DNA of 44,468 bases from Chitinophaga pinensis (lineage in GTDB: Bacteria > Bacteroidota > Bacteroidia > UKL13-3): positions 1-44,468 of the forward strand of contig CAMCEM010000007.1 of NCBI GenBank assembly GCA_945873755.1, read 5' to 3'. A program made the translations under genes and the position numbers. Below the pieces are notes generated by a model, which saw only the letters and a program-made list of their open reading frames with translations, searched no databases and had not been told where the DNA came from. Position 1 is the first letter of the stretch, and the number at the start of each line of letters is the position of its first letter. This document shows positions 1-8,582 of this stretch, one piece after another.

Positions 1-5
1 TATAA

Positions 6-33
6 TTTGTTTTATAATAAATTTTTACTTTTG
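6..33 (+). promoter_or_regulatory. candidate Bacteroidota promoter for the DUF2975-HTH pair
   Basis: TTTG at 6-9 is followed after 16 bases by TACTTTTG at 26-33, which fits the -7 element TAnnTTTG of Bacteroidota housekeeping promoters. The spacing is shorter than the usual 19 or so. It lies 27 bases before the ATG at 61. Inferred from pattern only. Confidence 0.4.
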
Positions 34-60
34 TTTGCAACACACAAATGAATTAAAATT

Positions 61-744
61 ATGAACCCACTCAAATTGTTTCTCAAACTTTCACTCTTGC
101 AAAAGGTGCTTTTCTTTTTTGCTTGTATTATGTTCGTCCTTAATTTAAGATATTTTATAGGAATAAAAATATATGATAAAAGTAAAATTAACGGAGTTGA
201 ACAAAGTATGTCATTCAAAATTTCAGATGTAGCCATAGAAAAATTCAATAACTATAAAAATATTGGAATAAAAAAAGAAAATTTCAATACCAGCAAATTT
301 GATTCAGTAAATATTACATATTCAAGTAATGACCCAATTTTAACTGTAAAATTTCATTCAGTAAATGATTTTTTGTTTTCAAAATTATGGTTTTGCAAAA
401 TGCTTGTTATTTTAAAATTGTTATTTCAAGAAATAGTTTTACTCCTAGTTTTATTAATGGTGTTGGCTGTAAAAAAAGAAAATATGTTTAATAATATTAC
501 AATAAAAATTTTAAGAGTTATTGCATCTTTATTACTCTTGATGCCTATTACAACATTTATAAAAGAATATTTGTTAGAAAAATTTTTACATGAAAATTTG
601 TTTAATAATTTGTCCAATCTTAGTATGCGTTCAAGTGCTCAAAACTTTTTTTATCCTTTGTTTTTTGCACTAATTATTTTTATGCTCATTGATGTTTTTA
701 AAAAAGGAAACCTTATTGAAAAAGAAAACGATTTAACCATTTAA
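61..744 (+). CDS. DUF2975-type membrane protein
   Basis: The 227-residue protein has hydrophobic segments near residues 13-33, 110-137, 148-170 and 198-217, with a soluble stretch between the first and second. That is the layout of DUF2975 proteins. The call rests mainly on context: a tiny YozG-like HTH regulator starts 4 bases after the stop, and DUF2975 genes are typically paired with such regulators. The function of the family is not established; it probably sits in the cytoplasmic membrane and works with, or is controlled by, its HTH partner. A candidate promoter lies just upstream. The protein is rich in Phe, Leu, Lys and Asn, like its neighbours, with no sign of foreign origin. Confidence 0.65.
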   Translation: MNPLKLFLKLSLLQKVLFFFACIMFVLNLRYFIGIKIYDKSKINGVEQSMSFKISDVAIEKFNNYKNIGIKKENFNTSKFDSVNITYSSNDPILTVKFHSVNDFLFSKLWFCKMLVILKLLFQEIVLLLVLLMVLAVKKENMFNNITIKILRVIASLLLLMPITTFIKEYLLEKFLHENLFNNLSNLSMRSSAQNFFYPLFFALIIFMLIDVFKKGNLIEKENDLTI

Positions 745-748
745 AAAT

Positions 749-964
749 ATGCCAATAATAGTAAACCTAGATGTAATGATGGCTAAACGAAAAATGAGTT
801 TAAACGAGCTATCAGAAAAAGTAGATATTACACTTTCAAACCTTTCAATTTTAAAAACTGGTAAAGCCAAAGCCATTCGTTTTAGTACTTTGGAAAGTAT
901 TTGTAAAGCATTAGATTGCCAACCAGCTGATATTTTGGAATTCAGTAAAACAGAGAATACATAA
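749..964 (+). CDS. small XRE/YozG-like HTH transcriptional regulator
   Basis: The 71-residue protein is almost entirely one Cro/C1-type helix-turn-helix. The pattern MAKRKMSLNELSEKV, then SNLSILKTGKAKAIRFSTL, then ICKALDCQPADILEF is that of the YozG-like family (PF13443). It is expected to bind DNA as a dimer, probably regulating its own operon. It is co-transcribed with the DUF2975 gene, whose stop is 4 bases upstream. The C-terminus ends SKTENT, whereas a second copy of the 3' end downstream (1057-1082) ends SK followed by stop. This suggests the present tail was altered by a local duplication or insertion. Confidence 0.85.
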   Translation: MPIIVNLDVMMAKRKMSLNELSEKVDITLSNLSILKTGKAKAIRFSTLESICKALDCQPADILEFSKTENT

Positions 965-976
965 TATTTTTTTCTT

Positions 977-1037
977 GAACCACATAAATCCATAGATAAC
1001 ATAGATTGAAATTTTTGTCGTATGTTCTATGTGGTTC
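977..1037. repeat. small imperfect inverted repeat
   Basis: GAACCACATA at 977-986 is matched by TATGTGGTTC at 1028-1037, with further partly pairing CATAG/CTATG words inside. A transcript could fold into a 61-base imperfect hairpin. It lies between the HTH gene and the duplicated copy of its 3' end, so it may be a mobile repeat that inserted there. It could also act as a weak terminator for the plus-strand operon. Confidence 0.55.
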
Positions 1038-1056
1038 TATTTATTTAGTTAGGCTT

Positions 1057-1082
1057 CAGATATTTTGGAATTTAGTAAATAA
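1057..1082 (+). repeat. duplicated 3' end of the HTH gene
   Basis: Bases 1059-1079 match 929-949 inside the HTH gene at 20 of 21 positions. Read in frame, 1053-1082 encodes ASDILEFSK then stop, against PADILEFSKTENT then stop in the live gene. It is either the original end of the gene displaced by an insertion of about 110-130 bases, or the remnant of a second HTH copy. Confidence 0.6.
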
Positions 1083-1110
1083 AAAAAACACCTACCCATT
1101 GCTGGGTAAG
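1079..1110 (-). terminator. intrinsic terminator of the LruC gene
   Basis: On the minus strand TACCCA (1108-1103), a GCAA tetraloop and TGGGTA (1098-1093) form a hairpin, extended by flanking C-G and T-G pairs. It is followed by GTG and a long T run (the A run at 1080-1088). It lies 36 bases past the stop of the LruC gene. Confidence 0.7.
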
Positions 1111-1145
1111 CGTTTTAAACTATAAAACTTAAAACATTAAAAATT

Positions 1146-3320
1146 TTATGGAATAATATAAATATTACTGCTATTTCTATAGCCTGCTTGATTTGAATAC
1201 CAATCGGAATATGTTGTTCCATTTGATTGAACCCAAGTTGCAAATTTTAAATGTGCAGTTGTAATGTCAGCTCTTTCTGATGGATAATTAAATTTGACTG
1301 GAATATTTATTGCCCATGGTAAACCATTTGATTTTGTAACATAATACCTTCCGGCTGTTATGTTAGAATTATCGCTACTTGTTCCAAATAAAGTGGTATT
1401 AGCTAAAGTGGTTGGTGTTTTTCCTGGTAAATGAATTTCGTAACCACGGCCAAAACCTGCTGTATTATTCCAAATAAAAGGATTATAAATTCCTAAACCA
1501 AAATTACTTAATGTAGGACCGCTAGTTACATTGAAACTAACCGCATAGTTAACAGAATCAGAGGTTGCTAAACCAATTTTAGTATTCCAGTTTTGAACCG
1601 CAGCACGTGAATTGTTAAATAATGTGACTACTGCTTTTGTTTGACCAGCTTCTAAAGTTCCGCCTGATACTCCTGTAGCATTAGCTCGGTTAATTGGAAA
1701 CTCTACACCAAATCCATTTTGAAAAACACCACCTGTAGCTATTAATGAGTAATTTGCATTTACTTGAACAACCACATTTGAAGCATTAGTAACAATATTG
1801 TATCTGTACGAAATTACAACATCATTCATATCGTAATCGGCTTTACTCGGCCATTGGTCTTCAAAAGCTACTGTTGCTCTACCATTTGCCGTAGGATAAT
1901 AATTGTTAAATGCTTTGGTAGGATCAGTTGGATAATCGTCTGAACTATTATTTACACCATCACCATCAGTATCGTTGTTTACAGGTGGCGTTCCATTTCC
2001 TTCAGGATTGCAACTGGTAACAGCCAAGTATAAGCCGCAACTTTGAGTAGCTCCGCTTCCAATAGTTCCGAGATTGGATTCTATCCCGTTTAAATCACAG
2101 AATTGAACAAAGTTAACTACACTTGCACCACTATTTATTCTAGTATCATTTGTAACTTTAAATAACGATGTGCTTACGTATCCTTTAATCATTCCGTTTA
2201 ATTTTAAGTCTTTGGTTCTAAACATAGCACCGCTGTATAATCCTTCTTCTGAACCTCCGTTAATGGTAGTTTCGTCATCTACTCTTATGTAACCATAGTT
2301 TCTTGTTGTACTATTATTTTGATAATCGTCCATTATTCTTAAATAACAACTGTTTATTAAAAGTGAACCTCCATTTACATTCATATCGTCAGTAACTGTT
2401 ATTGAAGAATTGTTGGTTAAAGTACCGCTCAATCCTAATGTTTTTGCAACGGTTATAGTTCCATTGTTAGTTGTGTTGGTATTACTGTTTAAATTAAAAT
2501 TATCGTCAGCAATAATAGTTCCGTTATTGGTAATTGTACCTCCTGAATTGAATGAATTAGTTATTCTAGCAGTTCCCCAATTTTGGAAAGTTCCGTTAAA
2601 ATTTAAATTACCAAAAGTAGCAGAACCAGTGCTTGTAATAATTAAACTTGATGAACCACCAAACGATAAATTATTTATAGTTACGTTAGTGCCACAAATT
2701 TTTAATGTTCCACCATTAAAATTAAAACTTACTGTAATATTGTTTCCAGTAACACAAACTACATTTCCTGTGTTTAGACTAATACCAGAGGTGCTTGTAG
2801 TAATGGTTTGTGTACATCCACTTGAACAATCTGGACTGCCTGTTTTGCCCAATCCAGTTTTACCAACTTGGGTAGTATAGCCCAAAGCAACAGTTACATT
2901 TTTAGAATCTAAATCGATGTATTTGTTAATTTCAGAACCATCGGGCGAAAGTTTTGAAACGAACACACGTTTAATGGTATTTGATATATTAATTTTTGAA
3001 ACAAAACCTGCATTTACAGTGGCAGCACCGCGTGCTATTAATTGTCCGCCAGCTAACGGATTTTCATCGTAAACAGATACAATATGAACCGCCTCTTGGA
3101 AACGAGTATCACTAGTGTTTACAGTTAAATTCACATCTCTTGAGTTTTCCCAATTAAATCCAACTGGAACAATCACATCGTTCATGCTAGTAATTTCGTT
3201 GTTAATTGGTTTTGGTCCTTCTTTTACTACATCTTTAGTACATGAACCCATAAGTAATATACTTAATGCTGCGATTGATAAAATTGATTTCATTCCTTTG
3301 GCTTGATTTATAATTTTCAT
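1146..3320 (-). CDS. LruC-domain (DUF4842) lipoprotein with beta-rich repeats
   Basis: The 724-residue protein starts with a lipoprotein signal: the hydrophobic run from residue 11 ends LMGSC, making Cys27 the likely lipidated residue. Met10 is a plausible alternative start. Residues 170-430 are Gly/Asn/Thr/Ser-rich with recurring units such as TNNGTI and NGGTL, as in a beta-helix. Residues 450-471 (DTDGDGVNNSSDDYPTDPTK) resemble a thrombospondin type-3 calcium loop. The C-terminal 250 residues are a LruC domain, recognised from AFEDQWPSKADYDMNDVVIS at 485-504. Such proteins are surface or outer-membrane lipoproteins of Bacteroidota with no established activity. It is transcribed alone, with a terminator at 1079-1110; no convincing promoter was seen in 3321-3558. 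Confidence 0.8.
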   Translation of the reverse strand: MKIINQAKGMKSILSIAALSILLMGSCTKDVVKEGPKPINNEITSMNDVIVPVGFNWENSRDVNLTVNTSDTRFQEAVHIVSVYDENPLAGGQLIARGAATVNAGFVSKINISNTIKRVFVSKLSPDGSEINKYIDLDSKNVTVALGYTTQVGKTGLGKTGSPDCSSGCTQTITTSTSGISLNTGNVVCVTGNNITVSFNFNGGTLKICGTNVTINNLSFGGSSSLIITSTGSATFGNLNFNGTFQNWGTARITNSFNSGGTITNNGTIIADDNFNLNSNTNTTNNGTITVAKTLGLSGTLTNNSSITVTDDMNVNGGSLLINSCYLRIMDDYQNNSTTRNYGYIRVDDETTINGGSEEGLYSGAMFRTKDLKLNGMIKGYVSTSLFKVTNDTRINSGASVVNFVQFCDLNGIESNLGTIGSGATQSCGLYLAVTSCNPEGNGTPPVNNDTDGDGVNNSSDDYPTDPTKAFNNYYPTANGRATVAFEDQWPSKADYDMNDVVISYRYNIVTNASNVVVQVNANYSLIATGGVFQNGFGVEFPINRANATGVSGGTLEAGQTKAVVTLFNNSRAAVQNWNTKIGLATSDSVNYAVSFNVTSGPTLSNFGLGIYNPFIWNNTAGFGRGYEIHLPGKTPTTLANTTLFGTSSDNSNITAGRYYVTKSNGLPWAINIPVKFNYPSERADITTAHLKFATWVQSNGTTYSDWYSNQAGYRNSSNIYIIP

Positions 3321-3511
3321 TTTTTTAGTTTGATAAAATTAAAACAATATTTAGACCAATATTTTAACGTATTGATTTTAAGTATTTAAACCAAAAAAAA
3401 TAATGCGATAAGGTGTCATTTTGGTTGTTTTTACTCATAATGGGACAACCATTCAAGTGTTGAAATATTTAGCAAGAAAAGTATAAATCATTTCATTTTT
3501 ATCTTTTAGAG

Positions 3512-3542
3512 TTTGTTAGGCATTCACAATATCCTATTTTCG
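3512..3542 (+). promoter_or_regulatory. candidate promoter of the ureohydrolase operon
   Basis: TTTG at 3512-3515, exactly 19 bases, then TATTTTCG at 3535-3542. This differs from the Bacteroidota TTTG-N19-TAnnTTTG pattern at one base. It predicts a short leader before the ATG at 3559. Confidence 0.6.
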
Positions 3543-3558
3543 TTGCCAATTATAAAAC

Positions 3559-4617
3559 ATGTCGAAACAAACAGAAACTGCTAATTTTAATCCTAACGAT
3601 ATTGGCAATACCGATAACACAATTTTTGGTTTACCTTTTACTCCCGAAACGGCTTCGTTGGTAATTATTCCAGTGCCGTGGGAAGTTACCGTTTCTTACA
3701 ATGCTGGCACTGCAAAAGGCCCTCAAGCAATTTATGATGCTTCATTTCAAGTTGATTTATTTGACATAAATATTCCAAATGCCTGGAAACTTGGCATGGC
3801 CATGCTACCCATTGATAAAAAAATTAAAAGCATTGGTAATACTTTACGTAAAAAAGCTGAAAAATATATTGACTTGTATGCTTCAGGTAAAACTAGCAGC
3901 AAGAATACTTCAATGAAAAATATTCAAAATGAAGTAAATGAAGCTTGCTTATTATTAAATTTAAATATAAAAAACAAAGCTTTAACCCAATTAAATAAAG
4001 GTAAAATTGTTGCGCTTGTAGGTGGCGACCACAGCACACCATTGGGTTTAATGCAAGCATTAGCCGAAAAACATGAAAGTTTTGGCATTTTACAAATTGA
4101 TGCTCATGCCGATTTAAGAGATGCTTATGAGGGTTTTGAATTTTCTCATGCTTCAATAATGTTTAATGCATTAAAAATACCGCAAATAAATAGTTTGGTG
4201 CAAGTAGGTATTAGAGATTACTGCGAAGATGAATTTATATTAAGTAAAAACGATGAAAGAATAACTACTTTTTACGACAGTGAAATAAAAGCAGAACAAT
4301 ATAATGGAACACCTTGGAAAAATATGTGTGCCGCTATAATTGAAAAACTACCTCAACAAATTTATTTAAGTTTTGATATTGATGGTTTAGACCCAAAACT
4401 TTGCCCTAACACTGGAACACCCGTTCCGGGTGGTTTTGAATTTGAACAAGTAGTATATTTAATTGAAAAAATAGTAGCTGCAAAAAAGCAAATAATTGGT
4501 TTTGATATTAACGAAGTATCTCCAGGTAACGATGAATGGGATGCCAATGTTGGCGCTCGTTTATTGTATAAAATAAGTAATTTGTGCATGATTTCAAATG
4601 GAGTAAAAACCAAATAA
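3559..4617 (+). CDS. agmatinase/arginase-family ureohydrolase
   Basis: A binuclear manganese hydrolase of 352 residues that releases urea from a guanidino compound. The metal-ligand motifs are intact: GGDHS (His158), IDAHADLRD (Asp181, His183, Asp185), SFDIDGLDP (Asp273, Asp275), plus DINEVSPG with Glu319. An insertion around residues 85-140 makes it longer than classical SpeB (about 300 residues), as in many Bacteroidota agmatinase-like proteins. Substrate (agmatine, arginine or another guanidine) cannot be settled from motifs, and no arginine decarboxylase is adjacent. It is first in a plus-strand run that continues 14 bases later with an RmlD-like reductase, behind a good candidate promoter. 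Confidence 0.85.
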   Translation: MSKQTETANFNPNDIGNTDNTIFGLPFTPETASLVIIPVPWEVTVSYNAGTAKGPQAIYDASFQVDLFDINIPNAWKLGMAMLPIDKKIKSIGNTLRKKAEKYIDLYASGKTSSKNTSMKNIQNEVNEACLLLNLNIKNKALTQLNKGKIVALVGGDHSTPLGLMQALAEKHESFGILQIDAHADLRDAYEGFEFSHASIMFNALKIPQINSLVQVGIRDYCEDEFILSKNDERITTFYDSEIKAEQYNGTPWKNMCAAIIEKLPQQIYLSFDIDGLDPKLCPNTGTPVPGGFEFEQVVYLIEKIVAAKKQIIGFDINEVSPGNDEWDANVGARLLYKISNLCMISNGVKTK

Positions 4618-4631
4618 TTATTTAACAAAAA

Positions 4632-5537
4632 ATGAAAGTATTAATAACTGGAAGTAATGGATTATTAGGTCAGAAGTTAATTGACTTATATAAAAATAAA
4701 ACCGAATATGAATTAATTGCAACTGCTCGAGGTGATAATAGATATGCTGACTTAGAAGGTTATAAATATGAAAGTTTAGACATAACCAATGAAAATGAAA
4801 TAGCAGAAACAATTAAAAAACACAAACCAAATGTTTTAATAAATACTGCTGCCATGACCAATGTAGATGCATGTGAAAGCGATAAAGAAGGATGCGATCA
4901 ATTAAATATTGATGCAGTAAAATATTTGGTAAAAGCTTGCAATGAAAACCAAGTTCATTTAATACATATTTCGACTGATTTTATTTTCGATGGAACTCAC
5001 GGACCATTGCTTGAAACCGAAACGCCAAACCCTTTAAGTTATTATGGTTTATCAAAGTTAAAAGGTGAAGAAGTAGTAATTAATGAATCAAAAAGTTGGG
5101 CTATTTTGCGCACGGTGTTGGTTTATGGAATTGTGAGCGACATGAGCCGAAGTAATATTGTGCTTTGGGCAAAAGGTGCGTTGGAAAGTGGCAAAACCAT
5201 AAATGTAGTAGCCGACCAATTTAGAACCCCTACTTTGGCTGAAGATTTAGCAATGGGATGCAAACTTGCTGCTGATAAAAATGCCCAAGGAATTTATAAT
5301 ATTAGCGGTAAAGATTATATAAGTGTTTTCGATTTGGTTTATAAGGTGGCTGATTTTTGGAAACTTGATAAAACATTGTTAAACATGAGCACAAGTGAAG
5401 GCATAAAACAACCTGCCAAACGCCCTCCAATTACAGGTTTTATTTTAACCAAAGCCATTAACGAATTAGGCTATAATCCTCATAGTTTTGATGAAGGATT
5501 GGCATTATTAAACCAACAATTAAAGCAAATAAAATAG
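4632..5537 (+). CDS. RmlD-like dTDP-4-dehydrorhamnose reductase family protein
   Basis: An extended short-chain dehydrogenase of 301 residues. It has the N-terminal nucleotide-binding motif TGSNGLLG (residues 6-13), the strand NTAAMTNVDACE (71-82) and ISTDFIFDG (113-121) typical of RmlD. The catalytic Tyr138-x3-Lys142 lies in SYYGLSKLKGE. The family reduces dTDP-4-keto-rhamnose to dTDP-rhamnose, but isolated members have other NAD(P)-dependent roles. No rmlA, rmlB or rmlC is in the window, so a role in rhamnose synthesis is not supported by context. It lies between the ureohydrolase (14-base gap) and a small membrane protein (3-base gap), so it is co-transcribed. Confidence 0.8.
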   Translation: MKVLITGSNGLLGQKLIDLYKNKTEYELIATARGDNRYADLEGYKYESLDITNENEIAETIKKHKPNVLINTAAMTNVDACESDKEGCDQLNIDAVKYLVKACNENQVHLIHISTDFIFDGTHGPLLETETPNPLSYYGLSKLKGEEVVINESKSWAILRTVLVYGIVSDMSRSNIVLWAKGALESGKTINVVADQFRTPTLAEDLAMGCKLAADKNAQGIYNISGKDYISVFDLVYKVADFWKLDKTLLNMSTSEGIKQPAKRPPITGFILTKAINELGYNPHSFDEGLALLNQQLKQIK

Positions 5538-5540
5538 TTT

Positions 5541-5741
5541 ATGAAAATATTATTTATATTATTACAAGCTGCCGAAGCAAAATTGCCTTCCGAACCAGAA
5601 CAAGCAACTTTTTGGGATTGGTTTTTATGGGAAACGGTAGGTGCAGGTGTGGTATTTGCTTTACTTTATTATTTTTTTATAAAAAATCCAAAAATAAATC
5701 CTCCTCGTAAAAACAGAAGAGATGAAGACTTTAAAGATTAG
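5541..5741 (+). CDS. small membrane protein, unknown function
   Basis: A 66-residue protein with a short hydrophobic start, an acidic Pro/Glu stretch, one clear membrane helix near residues 32-48, and a Lys/Arg/Asp-rich tail (NPPRKNRRDEDFKD). It starts 3 bases after the RmlD-like gene. Its last 20 bases overlap the start of the helix-hairpin-helix gene in another frame, which argues that it is a real, translationally coupled gene. I do not recognise the family. The tail probably faces the cytoplasm by the positive-inside rule. Confidence 0.65.
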   Translation: MKILFILLQAAEAKLPSEPEQATFWDWFLWETVGAGVVFALLYYFFIKNPKINPPRKNRRDEDFKD

Positions 5742-6618
5742 ATTAGAAAAGTTTTTGAAAATGTATTTCTATTTTTCGCCAAGCGAAAGAAAAGGAATAA
5801 TTTTATTGGCAATAATATTACTATTTGTAATGGTATTGCCAAGTATTTATAGGGCTTTAAAACCTAATTCAAATTTAAAAATAAGTATTAGTCAACTTGT
5901 AAACCTTGATTCGTTAAATAATAAAAGCAAGTTTGATACGGTAGAAACAAACACTTCATTATTTAATTTCAACCCAAATACTGCTAGTGAATCCGAATTA
6001 AAAAACCTTGGCTTTACCGATAAAAATATAAAAACAATAACCAATTATTTAAGCAAAGGTGGCTCAATAAAATCGGTTGAAGGGTTGAAGAAAATTTATG
6101 GAATAAATGAGCAGTTAATAGAAAAACTTACTCCATATATTCAATTTGAAAATACAGAAAAAAATAAAACATTTATAAACCATAAAGATTCTTTTAACAC
6201 CCATAAAAATAAAACCTTTGCTCCTTTAGAGTTAAATACTGCTGATTCCGTTTCATTAGTAAAACTATACAGAATTGGCCCTGCTTTGGCACATAAAATA
6301 TTAGAATACAGAAACAAGCTAGGTGGTTTTTTAAACCTAAATCAACTAACCGAAATATTTGGTTTTGATGAAGATATTCTATTTGATTTGCAAGGTAAAA
6401 TTTATGTAGATGACAACAAAGTTAATCGCATTAACTTAAATACGGTTAACGAAGAAGAACTAAAAATGCATCCTTATTTTAAGTATAAAGTAGCACGTGT
6501 AATAGTTAATTACCGAAACCAACATGGTAAATACAAAAGCTTTAACGAATTATTAAATATAAAAATAATTAACGATTCTATATTAAACCGTATAAAAATT
6601 TATGGTATTATAGAATAA
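5722..6618 (+). CDS. membrane-anchored helix-hairpin-helix protein (ComEA-like repeats)
   Basis: The 298-residue protein has one membrane helix near residues 25-40 (GIILLAIILLFVMVLP). Three helix-hairpin-helix units follow, near 83-142, 167-228 and 236-295; each opens with FNPNTA, LNTAD or INLNT and carries the LxxxxGxGPxxAxxIxxYRxxxGxF pattern. The middle unit (RIGPALAHKILEYRNKLGGF) matches ComEA-type DNA-binding repeats best. The family includes DNA-uptake proteins, but many Bacteroidota carry such three-repeat membrane proteins without a known competence role. Its start overlaps the preceding small gene by 20 bases, and it ends the run. Confidence 0.8.
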   Translation: MKTLKIRLEKFLKMYFYFSPSERKGIILLAIILLFVMVLPSIYRALKPNSNLKISISQLVNLDSLNNKSKFDTVETNTSLFNFNPNTASESELKNLGFTDKNIKTITNYLSKGGSIKSVEGLKKIYGINEQLIEKLTPYIQFENTEKNKTFINHKDSFNTHKNKTFAPLELNTADSVSLVKLYRIGPALAHKILEYRNKLGGFLNLNQLTEIFGFDEDILFDLQGKIYVDDNKVNRINLNTVNEEELKMHPYFKYKVARVIVNYRNQHGKYKSFNELLNIKIINDSILNRIKIYGIIE

Positions 6619-6645
6619 TTGTTTGCCTTAACTAAGTAACAAAAC

Positions 6646-8580
6646 CTAGTTATTAGTTCTGTAATTTAGCTTCCAAATGGAGCCAGTATTGTTGTTTTTT
6701 CTATTTACTAATCCTGAATGAGCCAAATTATTTAAAATATTTTCTGCTTCTATTTTATCTATTTCCATTAAATACAAAAATTCGTGAGTTGTCATACTTT
6801 GGTATATTTGAAAAAGTTCTAATGGTTTTCTAATAGTATTATCTTTTTGAGCAAGTGGGTATAAATCCAAAATGGCTTTTTCCAAAATATCATATTCTTG
6901 ATAACCATTGAGTATTATTTTTTCATTGAATTCATTCGATAAAATAAATGTTGGAAGTACTTTTATATTTAATTGAGCAGCATATTGTAAATCCTCTTCA
7001 AATTTAAGAATTGCACTTTTATTAATATCGTTTTTAAGTTTTTCTACATCAAGGCCCACCTCTTTACCAGTATTAAAAAGTAGCTCAATATCTGTAATGT
7101 TTTTACTTTCTATAAATAACAGCTCTTTAATTCTTCTATGGTAATGAAAAGCTTTAATTTTGTTTTGCATTTGTGCCGCTTTAATAGCTATAGAAGGAGG
7201 AAAAGAGGAGGCTAAAGGCGAGTTTAACCATACATTTGGTGAAATTGGCATATCGTGAGTTTCTGAAATTTCTTGCCAATGTTCTGCAGCTTCACTAGGT
7301 TGTGTAATTTTGCCCTTTTTATTTTTTAAAACCTCCCAATTGGGAAGCAATCCACCCATGTGGTATTTAATTTCAAAATATTTGCCATATTGTAATGAAA
7401 GTTTTCTTAAATGTGGTTGCACTAACCAACATGTGGAACAAACAGGGTCAGTAAAATACTGAATTTCTATTTTGGGTTCAATTATTTTCTCTTCCTCCTT
7501 TAATTGTTTTATTAGAGGTAATTTAATTTTACCATTTGAAGCATTCAAAAAATTATTTTTAATTTCCCTGCCTAAATTGATATGTTCCTTTAACTGTTTT
7601 GCTCTATCACTATAAAATGTGTTGCAAACAAAATCAAAATTATTATTTTCTATTAATAATTCTGCCATTTTATGTGCGTCAATTAAGGCATTGGTAGTGC
7701 CTGCACTTGTAAAAGGTAATGCCACATGGGCTGCATCTCCAATCAATGCTACATTGCCTTTATGAAATGAAGGTAATAAATCAAAGTCGGTTGAATACCA
7801 CACAAAATTATTAGCAAAATTATTAGAGCGAAGCACTTCTTGCACTTCCTCAGGAAAGTTTTGTAATAAATCAAAACTTAGTGCTTTTAAACATTCTGGC
7901 GAAAATTCTTTTTGTGTTTGAAGTTTTACGTCATACTGCATGAACCAAACCATTTCGTTATCCGAACAAGGTATAAGCCCAACAGCTAAGCCTTTTTCAG
8001 CACTCATATATTTTGTAAATGTACTTGGTAGTTTAGCTACTAAAGAAGGATTGGTAATAACTCCAACAATTTCTTTAACTTCTACTGGAGTAAAAGCTAC
8101 TTCACCAAAAATGGATTTCCTTACATTTGATTTTGCACCATCTGCTCCAATAAAAACATCTCCATATTCAATATCTCCATTTGTAAATTGTGCAGCTATG
8201 ACTTTATCATTTTCATAAATAAAATGCGAAAAGTTTCTGTTATAGTGAAGTTCGTTTTCATTTAGAAATGAACTTAAGTATTTTATTATATCAACCCTCT
8301 TCATGCATATCCATGATTCTAAATCAGTAGACTGTATGATACTATCATCTGGACGTTTCAATACAATTTTATCAATCACCTGACCTGGTATTTCAAATTG
8401 TTGATTGTAATTTGAAATAATATTTAATACATCCATTGCATCGGGGTGCATTAAGAATGCGTGGCCATTCTTTATCAGTTCACTGTGCATCTCGTTTATA
8501 GAGATTGTAAATCCATTTTTACTTAATATAGTTCCTAATGCTAAACCAGATATACCACTACCAATTATTACTACTTTCAT
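6646..8580 (-). CDS. fusion: FAD-dependent monooxygenase + DsbA/FrnE/SpxH-like thiol protein
   Basis: The 644-residue protein is two enzymes in one chain. Residues 1-345 are a class A flavin monooxygenase: GSGISG at 7-12, GADGAKS at 145-151, and LIGDAAHVALPF at 279-290 for FAD ribityl binding. A short linker leads to residues 370-560, a thioredoxin-fold DsbA-family domain of the FrnE/SpxH kind. It opens with EIQYFTDPVCSTCW, giving Cys381-x2-Cys384, and has a cis-Pro in VLPTF (Pro543). Residues 585-640 resemble the small winged-helix tail of Bacteroidota SpxH-like proteins. No signal peptide is present, so it is cytoplasmic. It lies 2 bases after an aminotransferase gene, so the two are almost certainly one operon. 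Stand-alone versions of both halves are common; I know of no described fusion. The substrate is unknown. Confidence 0.8.
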   Translation of the reverse strand: MKVVIIGSGISGLALGTILSKNGFTISINEMHSELIKNGHAFLMHPDAMDVLNIISNYNQQFEIPGQVIDKIVLKRPDDSIIQSTDLESWICMKRVDIIKYLSSFLNENELHYNRNFSHFIYENDKVIAAQFTNGDIEYGDVFIGADGAKSNVRKSIFGEVAFTPVEVKEIVGVITNPSLVAKLPSTFTKYMSAEKGLAVGLIPCSDNEMVWFMQYDVKLQTQKEFSPECLKALSFDLLQNFPEEVQEVLRSNNFANNFVWYSTDFDLLPSFHKGNVALIGDAAHVALPFTSAGTTNALIDAHKMAELLIENNNFDFVCNTFYSDRAKQLKEHINLGREIKNNFLNASNGKIKLPLIKQLKEEEKIIEPKIEIQYFTDPVCSTCWLVQPHLRKLSLQYGKYFEIKYHMGGLLPNWEVLKNKKGKITQPSEAAEHWQEISETHDMPISPNVWLNSPLASSFPPSIAIKAAQMQNKIKAFHYHRRIKELLFIESKNITDIELLFNTGKEVGLDVEKLKNDINKSAILKFEEDLQYAAQLNIKVLPTFILSNEFNEKIILNGYQEYDILEKAILDLYPLAQKDNTIRKPLELFQIYQSMTTHEFLYLMEIDKIEAENILNNLAHSGLVNRKNNNTGSIWKLNYRTNN

Positions 8581-8582
8581 AA

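Noticed and set aside
2410..2880. 156-codon plus-strand open frame antisense to the LruC gene
   Set aside because: Its valine/leucine/proline-only content is the mirror of the Asn/Thr/Gly repeats on the coding strand. It has no start context, no family resemblance and lies wholly inside a convincing gene.
6646..8580. Monooxygenase-DsbA chain as an artefact of two genes with a lost stop
   Set aside because: The frame is continuous and there is no start codon with an upstream spacer at the junction. The linker is short and no overlap or leftover intergenic DNA is visible; read mapping should still confirm it.
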